Assembly (NCBI GenBank): GCA_030018875.1
Contig: JASEHK010000087.1
Location: forward strand, 1 to 6,321
Length of the DNA stretch: 6,321 nt
Direction of reading: 5' to 3'
Source: Endomicrobiia bacterium
GTDB taxonomy: Bacteria; Elusimicrobiota; Endomicrobiia; PHAN01
Each line of letters starts with the position of its first letter. Position 1 is the first letter of the stretch. The position numbers and the translations under genes were made by a program. Shown here piece by piece: positions 1 to 6,132 of the stretch. The notes under the pieces are model-generated. The model was not told the origin of the DNA and searched no databases. It saw only the letters and a list, made by a program, of their open reading frames with translations.

Positions 1-1599
1 AAATATTTTATCGCGCGTCGAGCTCGCTGTAGCAATTATCATCACCGGCATATTCTCGTCTATAAGAGCTATGGGGCCGTGCTTCATCTCCCCTGCGGGG
101 TAGCCCTCCGCGTGTATGTAGGATATTTCCTTGAGTTTCAAAGCTCCTTCAAGAGCGATGGGATAATTATAATTGCGGCCCAGATAAAGAAAATCTTTGG
201 CGTGAAAAAACTTCTTGGCGAGTTTCTCGACGGCGGCCGCATCTTTGAGCGCTTCGGATATTCTTACCGGCGCGTCCCATATCGCAAGAGCCATTCGTTT
301 TATTTCCTCCGGCGGCAAGGCCTTTCTTTTAGCCGCCCAATCCAGAAGCAAAAGATATATCGCCGTAAGCTGTCCGGTAAAGGCCTTAGTGGAGGCTACG
401 CCTATCTCCGGGCCGCAGCGCGTGAAAAGAGAGGCCGAGGCCTCGCGCGACGCCGTCGAGCCGACTACGTTGGTTATGGCAAGTGTCGGCACGCCGGCGG
501 CCTTGGCTAGACGCATGCCCGCCAAAGTGTCGGCGGTTTCGCCGGACTGGGTGATGGCGATGACCAAAGTGTTTTTGCCGAGCACAGGATTGCGGTATCT
601 GAACTCGGAAGCGATATCCACTTCGCACGGAAGAGCGAGAAACTTTTCGAAAAGATATTTGCCGACGAGACCGGAGTGATACGATGTCCCGCAGGCGACT
701 ATGTGCACCCTTTCAAGCGACGGCGCCATGCCGGATATCCGGGCGAGTTCCTCGTCGAGAATCGCGATTCCTTCCTCGGGATAAAGACGCCCGCGGAAAG
801 TGTCCTGCACGGCCTGAGGCTGCTCGAATATCTCCTTGAGCATGAAATGTCTGTAGTTGCCCTTCTGCGCCTGAACGGAATCCCAATTGACAACGACCAC
901 ATCCCGTTCTATCTTTTCGTCGCCGCAAAAAAACTCCACGCCCGACGCCGTCACGCGCGCAATGTCGCCGTCTTCAAGAAAGGCAACGCGCTTGGTGTAA
1001 GGAAGCACCGCGGGAATGTCCGACGCCAAGAAGTTCTCCCCCTCGCCGAAGCCCACGATAAGCGGCGCGTCTTTGCGGGCAGCGATGAAACAATCCGGCT
1101 GGGAGGCCGATATGACCGCTATCGCGTAAGCCCCCGTTATTTCGGATATCGTTTTTCTTACGGCCTCAAGAAGTCCGCCGCCCAACGACATATGTTTCTC
1201 GACGAGATGCGCGATGACTTCCGTATCGGTTTCGGAACGGAAAATGTGACCCGCGGCCAAGAGATTTTTTTTAATGTCTATATAATTTTCGATGATGCCG
1301 TTGTGAACCACCACGATATCGCCCTTGCAGGACGCGTGGGGATGAGCGTTTTCCTCGGACGGCTTGCCGTGGGTCGCCCAGCGCGTATGGCCGATACCGA
1401 CGACGCCGGAGAGTTTATTTTTTTTGAGAGATTGCTCGAGAGCGATTATTTTTCCGGCGCCGCGCACCGATTTGATACGGCGTTCGTCTATGACCGCTAT
1501 CCCCGCAGAATCGTAGCCGCGATACTCCAAACGCTTGAGACCGTCGAGCACGACGGATGCGGCATTTCTGTGTCCGGCGTAAGCCACTATTCCGCACAT
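1..1599 (-). CDS. glmS: Glutamine--fructose-6-phosphate aminotransferase (GlmS), C-terminus cut off by window edge
   Basis: GlmS converts fructose-6-phosphate and glutamine to glucosamine-6-phosphate in the cytoplasm, the committed step towards UDP-GlcNAc. 533 codons are visible and run in frame off the left edge. The N-terminal glutaminase domain begins MCGIVAYAG, with the nucleophile Cys2 (exposed after Met removal), HTRWATHG at 71-78 and HNG at 99-101. The two sugar-isomerase (SIS) domains show CGTSYHSG (303-310), TQSGETADT (350-358), STKAF (403-407), and Glu491 and His507, which align with E. coli Glu488 and His504 (offset 3). E. coli GlmS has 609 residues, so about 75-80 residues, including the catalytic C-terminal lysine, lie outside the window. 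The start is fixed because Cys must follow Met1. It overlaps the pdxJ end by 13 bases, suggesting coupled translation. The product fits GlmM two genes upstream. Identification is near certain. Confidence 0.98.
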   Translation of the reverse strand, partial: MCGIVAYAGHRNAASVVLDGLKRLEYRGYDSAGIAVIDERRIKSVRGAGKIIALEQSLKKNKLSGVVGIGHTRWATHGKPSEENAHPHASCKGDIVVVHNGIIENYIDIKKNLLAAGHIFRSETDTEVIAHLVEKHMSLGGGLLEAVRKTISEITGAYAIAVISASQPDCFIAARKDAPLIVGFGEGENFLASDIPAVLPYTKRVAFLEDGDIARVTASGVEFFCGDEKIERDVVVVNWDSVQAQKGNYRHFMLKEIFEQPQAVQDTFRGRLYPEEGIAILDEELARISGMAPSLERVHIVACGTSYHSGLVGKYLFEKFLALPCEVDIASEFRYRNPVLGKNTLVIAITQSGETADTLAGMRLAKAAGVPTLAITNVVGSTASREASASLFTRCGPEIGVASTKAFTGQLTAIYLLLLDWAAKRKALPPEEIKRMALAIWDAPVRISEALKDAAAVEKLAKKFFHAKDFLYLGRNYNYPIALEGALKLKEISYIHAEGYPAGEMKHGPIALIDENMPVMIIATASSTRDKIF

Positions 1600-2303
1600 A
1601 GCTTTTTCATCTCCCTTACGGCGTTTTCCAGACCGACGAATAACGCGCGGGCTATTATCGAAAATCCTATATTGAGTTCGCGCATCCCCGGTATCACGGC
1701 CACATCGCGCGCGTTAGAATAGTCCAGGCCGTGGCCGCAGTTCAATATCAGACCCGATTCCAGAACACGGACAGAGGCCTCTTTTATAACCGCAAGATGT
1801 TTGGCGCGCTCTTGTGCGGAGCGAGAGTTGGCGTAATGCCCGGTATGAAGTTCCACACAATCGGCGCCAATCTCTTTGGACGCGACTATCTGATTTTTAT
1901 CCGGATTGATAAACATGCTGACCTTGATGCCCGACGAGCGCAGACGCGACACGACATCGCCGAGCGATTTTATGTTGCCGGCGACGTCGAGGCCGCCTTC
2001 GGTGGTGAGCTCGTGTCTTTTTTCGGGGACAAGGCAGACATCGCGAGGTTTTACATCGAGCGCTATCCGCACGATATCTTCGGATGCCGCCATTTCAAGA
2101 TTCAGTTTTGTCTTTATCGAGCGTTTAAGGGCATAGACGTCGGCGTCTTGTATGTGTCGTCTGTCTTCGCGAAGATGGCAGGTTATGCCTTCGGCGCCGG
2201 CGAGTTCGCAGGCGATGGCCGCCTCGACGATGTCGGGAAAGCCTTCGCGGCGGGCCTGTCTCAGGGTGGCTACGTGGTCTATGTTGACTCCGAGTTTGGG
2301 CAT
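1587..2303 (-). CDS. pdxJ: Pyridoxine 5'-phosphate synthase (PdxJ)
   Basis: PdxJ condenses 1-deoxy-D-xylulose-5-phosphate with 3-amino-2-oxopropyl phosphate to pyridoxine 5'-phosphate, the last ring-forming step of DXP-dependent vitamin B6 synthesis, in the cytoplasm. The protein has 238 residues (E. coli 243) and is a single TIM barrel. It opens with the family signature LGVNIDHVATLRQAR. The catalytic trio is intact: His43 (in TCHLREDRRH), Glu70 (in LNLEMA) and His191 (in NCGHGLDY), matching E. coli His45, Glu72 and His193 with a constant offset of 2. One oddity is Phe214 in ELNIGFSII where E. coli has His216 of its phosphate-binding Gly-His pair. The ATG follows glmM after 36 bases with no good Shine-Dalgarno; no earlier in-frame start is needed because residue 1 matches the family. 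The usual neighbour acpS is absent. Confidence 0.98.
   Translation of the reverse strand: MPKLGVNIDHVATLRQARREGFPDIVEAAIACELAGAEGITCHLREDRRHIQDADVYALKRSIKTKLNLEMAASEDIVRIALDVKPRDVCLVPEKRHELTTEGGLDVAGNIKSLGDVVSRLRSSGIKVSMFINPDKNQIVASKEIGADCVELHTGHYANSRSAQERAKHLAVIKEASVRVLESGLILNCGHGLDYSNARDVAVIPGMRELNIGFSIIARALFVGLENAVREMKKLCAE
1611..1617 (-). promoter_or_regulatory. Shine-Dalgarno-like site for glmS inside pdxJ
   Basis: AAGGGAG lies within the last codons of pdxJ, 11 bases before the glmS ATG. It is the clearest purine-rich ribosome binding sequence in the window, although the spacing is slightly long. It supports starting glmS at the ATG that overlaps the pdxJ end. The role is inferred from sequence and position only. 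Confidence 0.5.
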
Positions 2304-2339
2304 AGGTTTTTACTTCTTTATATTTCCCGTCGGCAAAAA

Positions 2340-3731
2340 TCAAACGGATTCAAGATATGCTTTCTTGAGCCGCTCGGCTATGGATTTTATCTCATTACCG
2401 TCAGGCCCCTCGACCATTATGCGAAGCAGCGGTTCGGTGCCGGAATATCTCACGAATATCCTGCCGGCATCGCCGAGTTTTCTTTTTTCGTCGTCAAGCG
2501 CCGAGAGGAAAGACGGAAGGCCGTCTAATGATTTTTTCTCGCGCGACGAAACGTTAAGTATCGTCTGGGGGTAGGCCTTTACGAAAGATGTAATCTCCGA
2601 AAGTTTTGAGCCGGCATCCCTCATCGCACTGAAAAGCTCTATGGCGGTAAGTATCCCGTCGCCCGTCTTCGCCAAATCGCCGAATATTATGTGGCCGGAC
2701 TGCTCCCCGCCGAGGACCGCGCCGGACTTTTTCATTTCCTCGCGCACGCTTTTGTCGCCGACGGGGCACGCCGCCACTTTTACGGAGGCCGACTCCATCG
2801 CCTTCAAGAAACCGATGTTGCTCATTACCGTGGCGACCACGATGTCCCCCGAGAGCCTGCCCTGTTTCCTGAGGTGAACCGCGCAAGCCGCCAAAGTCCT
2901 GTCGCCGTCCACGATGCGGCCTTTTTCGTCGGAAAATATCGCGCGGTCGGCGTCGCCGTCGAAGGAGACGCCGCAGTCGGCGCCGGATTTCAGCGCCTCG
3001 GCGGCCATTCCGTCGGGATGAAGCGAACCGCAGTCGGCGTTTATATTTCTGCCGTCGGGCGCAGCGTTAAGAACGATAACGTCGGCGCCGAGCGCCCTTA
3101 AAACGCGCGGGCCTATGTCGAACGCCGCGCCGTTGGCGCAGTCGGCGACGACTCTGAGGCCGTCAAGCCGGACCGTCGCGCTTTTTATGAGGTGATTCGC
3201 GTAATCCTCGACGAGCGATGGGCGGAGGATATCGAGATGAGCGCGCTTCAATGTCAAAGTCCCGCTACTATGTTTTATCTCCGAAGAAGGCGGAACATCG
3301 AACGCGCTTATGGACGCGAACTCTTTTTCTATTCTGGATTCGAGTTCATCCGAGAGTTTCTCTCCCGTCGGAGAAAAAAACTTTATCCCGTTGTCTTTCC
3401 AGATATTGTGGGACGCCGAAACAACCACTCCGGCGGCGAAATCATTTTTGCGTGTCAGATAGGAAACGGCGGGAGTCGGTATAACACCGGCGGAAACGGC
3501 CTCAACGCCGGAGAGCGAAAATCCGGCGGCGAGTTTTTTTTCTATCTCTGCCGACGATTCTCTGGTGTCGCGGCCTATGACGACGCGGCGGTTGCGCGAA
3601 ACCGCTTTCAGAACATTACCGGCGCAGAACGAGAGTTTTTCAACGAGAGAGGCGCCGCCTAAAAAAAAATCCTTGCCGTATTCCCCCCTGATTCCGTCGG
3701 TGCCGAAAAGTTTCATGAAATGGGATTTCAA
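2340..3731 (-). CDS. glmM: Phosphoglucosamine mutase (GlmM)
   Basis: GlmM interconverts glucosamine-6-phosphate and glucosamine-1-phosphate, following GlmS on the way to UDP-GlcNAc; it belongs to the four-domain alpha-D-phosphohexomutase family. Visible motifs, numbered from the TTG start, are KLFGTDGIRG (7-16), the catalytic phosphoserine loop SASHN (105-109, nucleophile Ser107), the Mg-binding loop DGDADR (258-263), the sugar-binding loop GGEQSGH (341-347) and the C-terminal phosphate-binding RYSGTEPLLR (428-437). All are intact. The loop reads SASHNI rather than the common SASHNP. The length of 463 residues is slightly above the usual 445-450. Two starts are possible: TTG at 3731, which overlaps the stop of the upstream mini-gene (TTGA) and has AGGA four bases before it, or ATG at 3716 (458 residues), which begins exactly at the conserved MKLFGTDGIRG but has no Shine-Dalgarno. 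GlmM is a known inhibitor of CdaA in Firmicutes; here the genes are separated only by the mini-gene. Confidence 0.97.
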   Translation of the reverse strand: MKSHFMKLFGTDGIRGEYGKDFFLGGASLVEKLSFCAGNVLKAVSRNRRVVIGRDTRESSAEIEKKLAAGFSLSGVEAVSAGVIPTPAVSYLTRKNDFAAGVVVSASHNIWKDNGIKFFSPTGEKLSDELESRIEKEFASISAFDVPPSSEIKHSSGTLTLKRAHLDILRPSLVEDYANHLIKSATVRLDGLRVVADCANGAAFDIGPRVLRALGADVIVLNAAPDGRNINADCGSLHPDGMAAEALKSGADCGVSFDGDADRAIFSDEKGRIVDGDRTLAACAVHLRKQGRLSGDIVVATVMSNIGFLKAMESASVKVAACPVGDKSVREEMKKSGAVLGGEQSGHIIFGDLAKTGDGILTAIELFSAMRDAGSKLSEITSFVKAYPQTILNVSSREKKSLDGLPSFLSALDDEKRKLGDAGRIFVRYSGTEPLLRIMVEGPDGNEIKSIAERLKKAYLESV

Positions 3732-3739
3732 TTCGTCCT
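3728..3739 (-). promoter_or_regulatory. Stop/start overlap (TTGA) coupling the mini-gene to glmM
   Basis: The TGA stop of the 33-residue gene shares bases with a TTG codon that opens the glmM frame, in the arrangement TTGA. AGGA lies four bases upstream of the TTG, inside the mini-gene. Such overlaps allow a terminating ribosome to restart at once, which would make glmM translation depend on reading of the mini-gene. This is the main argument for the TTG over the ATG at 3716. Confidence 0.5.
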
Positions 3740-3829
3740 GATGTAAAACCAGATGAGCAGGGCGAAGACCAGCGCGATTATTTTGAGTTCGATATTCTCT
3801 TTAAGTTTCTCTATTATCTTTTTGTTCAT
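3728..3829 (-). CDS. 33-residue membrane micropeptide resembling the CdaR/YbbR N-terminal anchor
   Basis: This short gene encodes 33 residues: a Lys-rich N-terminus (MNKKIIEKLKENIE) followed by one hydrophobic segment LKIIALVFALLIWFYI (about residues 15-30), then Arg-Thr-Asn and a TGA stop. The 'LK-I-AL--A---WFY' pattern is what full CdaR/YbbR proteins show at their N-terminal membrane anchor, and the position between cdaA and glmM is exactly where cdaR sits in other bacteria. The several extracytoplasmic YbbR domains that should follow are missing, and glmM starts immediately, so no hidden remainder exists here. By the positive-inside rule the N-terminus should face the cytoplasm. The gene lies 15 bases after cdaA and its stop overlaps the glmM TTG start. 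No good Shine-Dalgarno precedes the ATG. It could be a functional minimal CdaA partner, a decayed cdaR, or a leader that couples glmM translation. The protein-family similarity is by eye; function is inference. Confidence 0.72.
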   Translation of the reverse strand: MNKKIIEKLKENIELKIIALVFALLIWFYIRTN

Positions 3830-3848
3830 TTGGGATTTTTTTGTTCAT
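3819..3848 (-). repeat. Duplicated start sequence (two copies of an 11-base ATG-containing repeat)
   Basis: ATGAACAAAAA occurs at 3848-3838 and again at 3829-3819 (minus strand), 19 bases apart. The first copy overlaps the cdaA stop as ATGA and could start translation, but its frame ends after 15 codons. The second copy is the start of the 33-residue gene. The first copy runs into seven consecutive A (3842-3836). Losing one A would put both ATGs in the same frame and extend the mini-protein by six residues. The repeat and run are directly visible; any role is inference. Confidence 0.7.
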
Positions 3849-4612
3849 CCGGATTTTTTATGCTCGGTAAACATAGTCATCAATTTTTTTTCCACATCGT
3901 CGGCGTTTATGTCGTATCTTAACTGTCCGGCCTCGGCCAGCGCCACCTGCCCCGTCTCCTCGGAGACGACCACGACGACGGAGTCCGTTATCTCGCTTAA
4001 ACCCAGAGCCGCGCGATGGCGCGTGGCGCCGTGCGGTATGTCTTTTTCAAAAGAGAGCGGCAGCACGCAGCCGGCGGCCAAAAGTTTGGTGTTGCTTATT
4101 ATCACTGCGCCGTCGTGCAGCGGAGTTTTGGGAGTGAATATCGTCAACAATAAATCTTTTTTGACGTTGGCGTTGAGTATCGCGCCGGATTCGACATAGT
4201 TCATCAGTCCGGTCTTGCGCTCGAATACTATTATCCCGCCGGTTTTGTGGGCGGCAAGCTCCCTGACGGCCGACATCGCCTCTCTGATAAACTCGACGTT
4301 GTCCGTCACAAAAAACTTTTTAAGAGGACGCGCTCCGATAAAAGCCAGAACGGAGCGTATCTCTTGCTGGAATATTATGGCAAGGATTACGATGCCGGCC
4401 AGCCAAAATTGGTTGAGTATCCAATGGAATGAACTCAACCCCAGCAGTTTTGAGACTATTGTGATGAAAAAGAGAAGAACGACGCCCAGAAAAATCTGTA
4501 TCGTGCGCGTGCCGCGGAAAAGTAAAAGCAGACGGTAAATCAGGTAGCCGACGATGGTTACGTCGAGAACTTGGATAATGATATTTTTCCAGATGCTCGC
4601 AATGATATTCAT
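3845..4612 (-). CDS. cdaA: Membrane diadenylate cyclase (CdaA/DacA), c-di-AMP synthase
   Basis: CdaA joins two ATP into cyclic di-AMP, a second messenger controlling potassium and osmolyte uptake and wall homeostasis. The protein has 255 residues (family usually about 260-275). Three N-terminal membrane helices are visible, roughly residues 11-32, 37-58 and 66-83, followed by the cytoplasmic DAC (DisA_N) domain. That domain carries DGA at 167-169 (in PLHDGAVII), which binds metal and catalyses, and RHR at 198-200 (in ATRHRAALG), which contacts the ATP phosphates. The acidic SEET (217-220) after the VVVVV strand is also typical. The residue before TRHR is Ala, where most members have Gly. It follows folP by 9 bases and precedes a remnant-like cdaR and glmM, the classical cdaA-cdaR-glmM order. 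The ATG lacks a Shine-Dalgarno sequence. An active enzyme is expected. Confidence 0.97.
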   Translation of the reverse strand: MNIIASIWKNIIIQVLDVTIVGYLIYRLLLLFRGTRTIQIFLGVVLLFFITIVSKLLGLSSFHWILNQFWLAGIVILAIIFQQEIRSVLAFIGARPLKKFFVTDNVEFIREAMSAVRELAAHKTGGIIVFERKTGLMNYVESGAILNANVKKDLLLTIFTPKTPLHDGAVIISNTKLLAAGCVLPLSFEKDIPHGATRHRAALGLSEITDSVVVVVSEETGQVALAEAGQLRYDINADDVEKKLMTMFTEHKKSG

Positions 4613-4621
4613 AATTCTTAT

Positions 4622-5464
4622 TTATTTTTTTAGGGCTTCAAGAGCGCGGAAAAACTGCGCGTGCGCAAGAACATCGTGGACCCTGATTATTGAAGCTCCG
4701 TTCATTACTGCCGCCATATGCGCCGCGAGCGTGCCGTAGAGTCTTTCGTCGGGCGATTCGAGTCCGAGCAACGATACTATGAAAGATTTTCTGGATGCTC
4801 CGACGAGCGCCGGCCTGCCCAGTGCCGAAAACTCTCTGAGACGGCGTATGAGCTCGACGTTGTGCTCGAGAGTCTTGCCGAAGCCTATCCCGGGGTCAAC
4901 GGCTATATTCTCATGCGACACACCGCGGGACACGGCGAAAGCCACCCGTGACGAGAGATATTCTTTTATTTCGGCGACGACATCGCCGTATCGGGGCGGC
5001 AAGCGCTGCATGGTGCGCGGTTCGCCTTTCATATGCATCAGGATAAGTCCGGCGCCGGAAGCGGCCGCTATCTCGGCGATGCGGCCGTCATCGCGGCCGA
5101 GAGCCGTAACGTCGTTTATTATCGAGGCGCCCGCGGCAACGGCGGCGGAAGCGACATCGGCTTTGGAAGTATCCACGGAAACAACGGCGCCTAAAATCGA
5201 AACTATTTTTTGCACCGCCGGAACGACTCTTTTAAGTTCTTCGTCGAACGAAACACTTTCGGCGCCGGGGCGGGTGGACTCGCCGCCGATGTCTATTATG
5301 TCGGCGCCCTCTTTCATCATCTCTTCGGCGCGCGAGGTCGCGGCGTCAAGCGTAGAGTATCTGCCGCCGTCGTAAAAGGAGTCCGGCGTAACGTTCAGCA
5401 CGCCCATTATTATCGGGCGGCCGGGCGTTATCTCGAAAATCTTGTCTTTGACGGCGAACTTCAT
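4622..5464 (-). CDS. folP: Dihydropteroate synthase (FolP)
   Basis: FolP couples p-aminobenzoate to 6-hydroxymethyl-7,8-dihydropterin pyrophosphate to give dihydropteroate, and is the sulfonamide target; it acts in the cytoplasm in folate synthesis. The protein has 280 residues, the normal length (E. coli 282), as a TIM barrel. Motifs in order: GVLNVTPDSF (21-30), GGESTRPG (60-67), SVDTSKADV (96-104), INDVTAL (116-122), LMHMKG (142-147), DPGIGFGKT (190-198), GASRKSF (222-228) and RVHDV (261-265). All pterin- and phosphate-binding loops are present. The frame is open for another 115 codons upstream, but that stretch lies inside folE and is not conserved. The ATG at 5464, two bases after the folE stop, gives the standard N-terminus. 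It has no Shine-Dalgarno, so reading probably depends on ribosomes finishing folE. Confidence 0.98.
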   Translation of the reverse strand: MKFAVKDKIFEITPGRPIIMGVLNVTPDSFYDGGRYSTLDAATSRAEEMMKEGADIIDIGGESTRPGAESVSFDEELKRVVPAVQKIVSILGAVVSVDTSKADVASAAVAAGASIINDVTALGRDDGRIAEIAAASGAGLILMHMKGEPRTMQRLPPRYGDVVAEIKEYLSSRVAFAVSRGVSHENIAVDPGIGFGKTLEHNVELIRRLREFSALGRPALVGASRKSFIVSLLGLESPDERLYGTLAAHMAAVMNGASIIRVHDVLAHAQFFRALEALKK

Positions 5465-5466
5465 TT

Positions 5467-6132
5467 TCAGGGCCGGCCGGTTATCAAAGCCATCGCCTCG
5501 GCGCGGGTGCGCGGGTCGGATGCGAACACGCCCTTCACCGCCGATGTCACAACCTTGGCGCCGGGCTTCTTTATACCGCGCATCGTCATACAGAAATGCT
5601 CGGCCTCTATAACGACCATCGCCCCGTAAGGTCTTGCGACTTCCATTATGTCGGAAGCGATTTGCTGGGTTATTCTTTCCTGAAGCTGCAAGCGCCGTGA
5701 ATACGCCTCGGCAAGACGGGCGAGTTTGGATATGCCAAGAAGCCTGTCTTTTTTGGGAATGTAGGCGATATGCGCCCGTCCGAAAAATGGCAGCAGGTGA
5801 TGCTCGCACAAAGAATATATCGGGATATCTTTGACGAGGACTATCTCTTCGTGATTTTCGTCCTCGTAATAAAGTTTGAGAATTTTGCGGGGGTCCACCG
5901 ACGAGCCGGCGAGCGCCTCTTTATAAAAATCAGCCACCCGGCGCGGAGTCTCGCGGAGACCCTCCCTGGTCGGGTCTTCGCCCAGAGCATAGAGAAGCTG
6001 CCTGATTGTACTTTTGATTTTTTCAGGTTGCGGGCGATGGAGCCGGCGCGACGCCGGCGCCGGCGGAGTAAGTATCCGAAGGCGGTAATTGCTGTTCGTT
6101 CGTTTTGCCATTTTTGCGGAGTTCTCTTCCAT
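5467..6132 (-). CDS. folE: GTP cyclohydrolase I (FolE, type IA)
   Basis: FolE hydrolyses GTP to 7,8-dihydroneopterin triphosphate, the first step of tetrahydrofolate synthesis. The protein has 221 residues (E. coli 222) if the first ATG is used. Conserved parts: LYALGEDPTREGLRETPRRVADFY (47-70, with an eight-residue GEDPTREGL core), SLCEHHLLPFFG (107-118), GISKLARL (133-140), QLQERIT (149-155) and AEHFCMTMRGI (177-187). The zinc ligands Cys109, His112 and Cys181 match E. coli Cys110, His113 and Cys181. The conserved domain begins near residue 37; residues 1-36 are basic, Pro/Arg-rich and overlap the ftsH 3' end in another frame. No ATG, GTG or TTG exists between residue 9 and the domain, so the start must be ATG 6132 or ATG 6111 (Met8). 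GGAAGAG sits 12 bases before Met8, slightly favouring it. The folP gene follows after 2 bases. The enzyme call is certain; the start is not. Confidence 0.96.
   Translation of the reverse strand: MEENSAKMAKRTNSNYRLRILTPPAPASRRLHRPQPEKIKSTIRQLLYALGEDPTREGLRETPRRVADFYKEALAGSSVDPRKILKLYYEDENHEEIVLVKDIPIYSLCEHHLLPFFGRAHIAYIPKKDRLLGISKLARLAEAYSRRLQLQERITQQIASDIMEVARPYGAMVVIEAEHFCMTMRGIKKPGAKVVTSAVKGVFASDPRTRAEAMALITGRP

Noticed and set aside
676..1722. 348-codon open frame on the plus strand
   Set aside because: It is antisense to glmS, whose catalytic motifs and family-length alignment are unmistakable. The plus-strand translation is rich in Arg/His, has no recognisable domain and runs past a gene boundary, as expected of a codon-bias shadow.
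1600..1800. Possible glmS ribozyme/riboswitch ahead of glmS
   Set aside because: The glmS start lies 13 bases inside pdxJ and the upstream sequence is conserved pdxJ coding sequence, leaving no leader for a ribozyme.
2304..2339. 36-base gap between glmM and pdxJ as a promoter, terminator or acpS remnant
   Set aside because: It is too short for acpS, shows no convincing inverted repeat, and has no clear -35/-10 pair; it looks like a plain intra-operon spacer.
1731..2528. 265-codon open frame on the plus strand
   Set aside because: It is antisense to pdxJ and the end of glmM, both secure genes. It spans their junction and shows no family motif.
3753..4199. Plus-strand frame with a hydrophobic Ser/Phe-rich start that looks like a membrane or signal segment
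   Set aside because: It lies antisense to cdaA and the micropeptide gene; the hydrophobicity is a by-product of A/T-rich lysine codons on the other strand.
5465..5809. In-frame 115-codon N-terminal extension of folP
   Set aside because: It lies wholly inside folE in another frame, is basic and low in conserved motifs, and folP from ATG 5464 already has the normal length of 280 residues.
6021..6058. GC hairpin followed by the ftsH stop as an intrinsic terminator
   Set aside because: On the transcribed strand the stem is followed by mixed and A-rich sequence with no U-run, and folE coding sequence continues through it.
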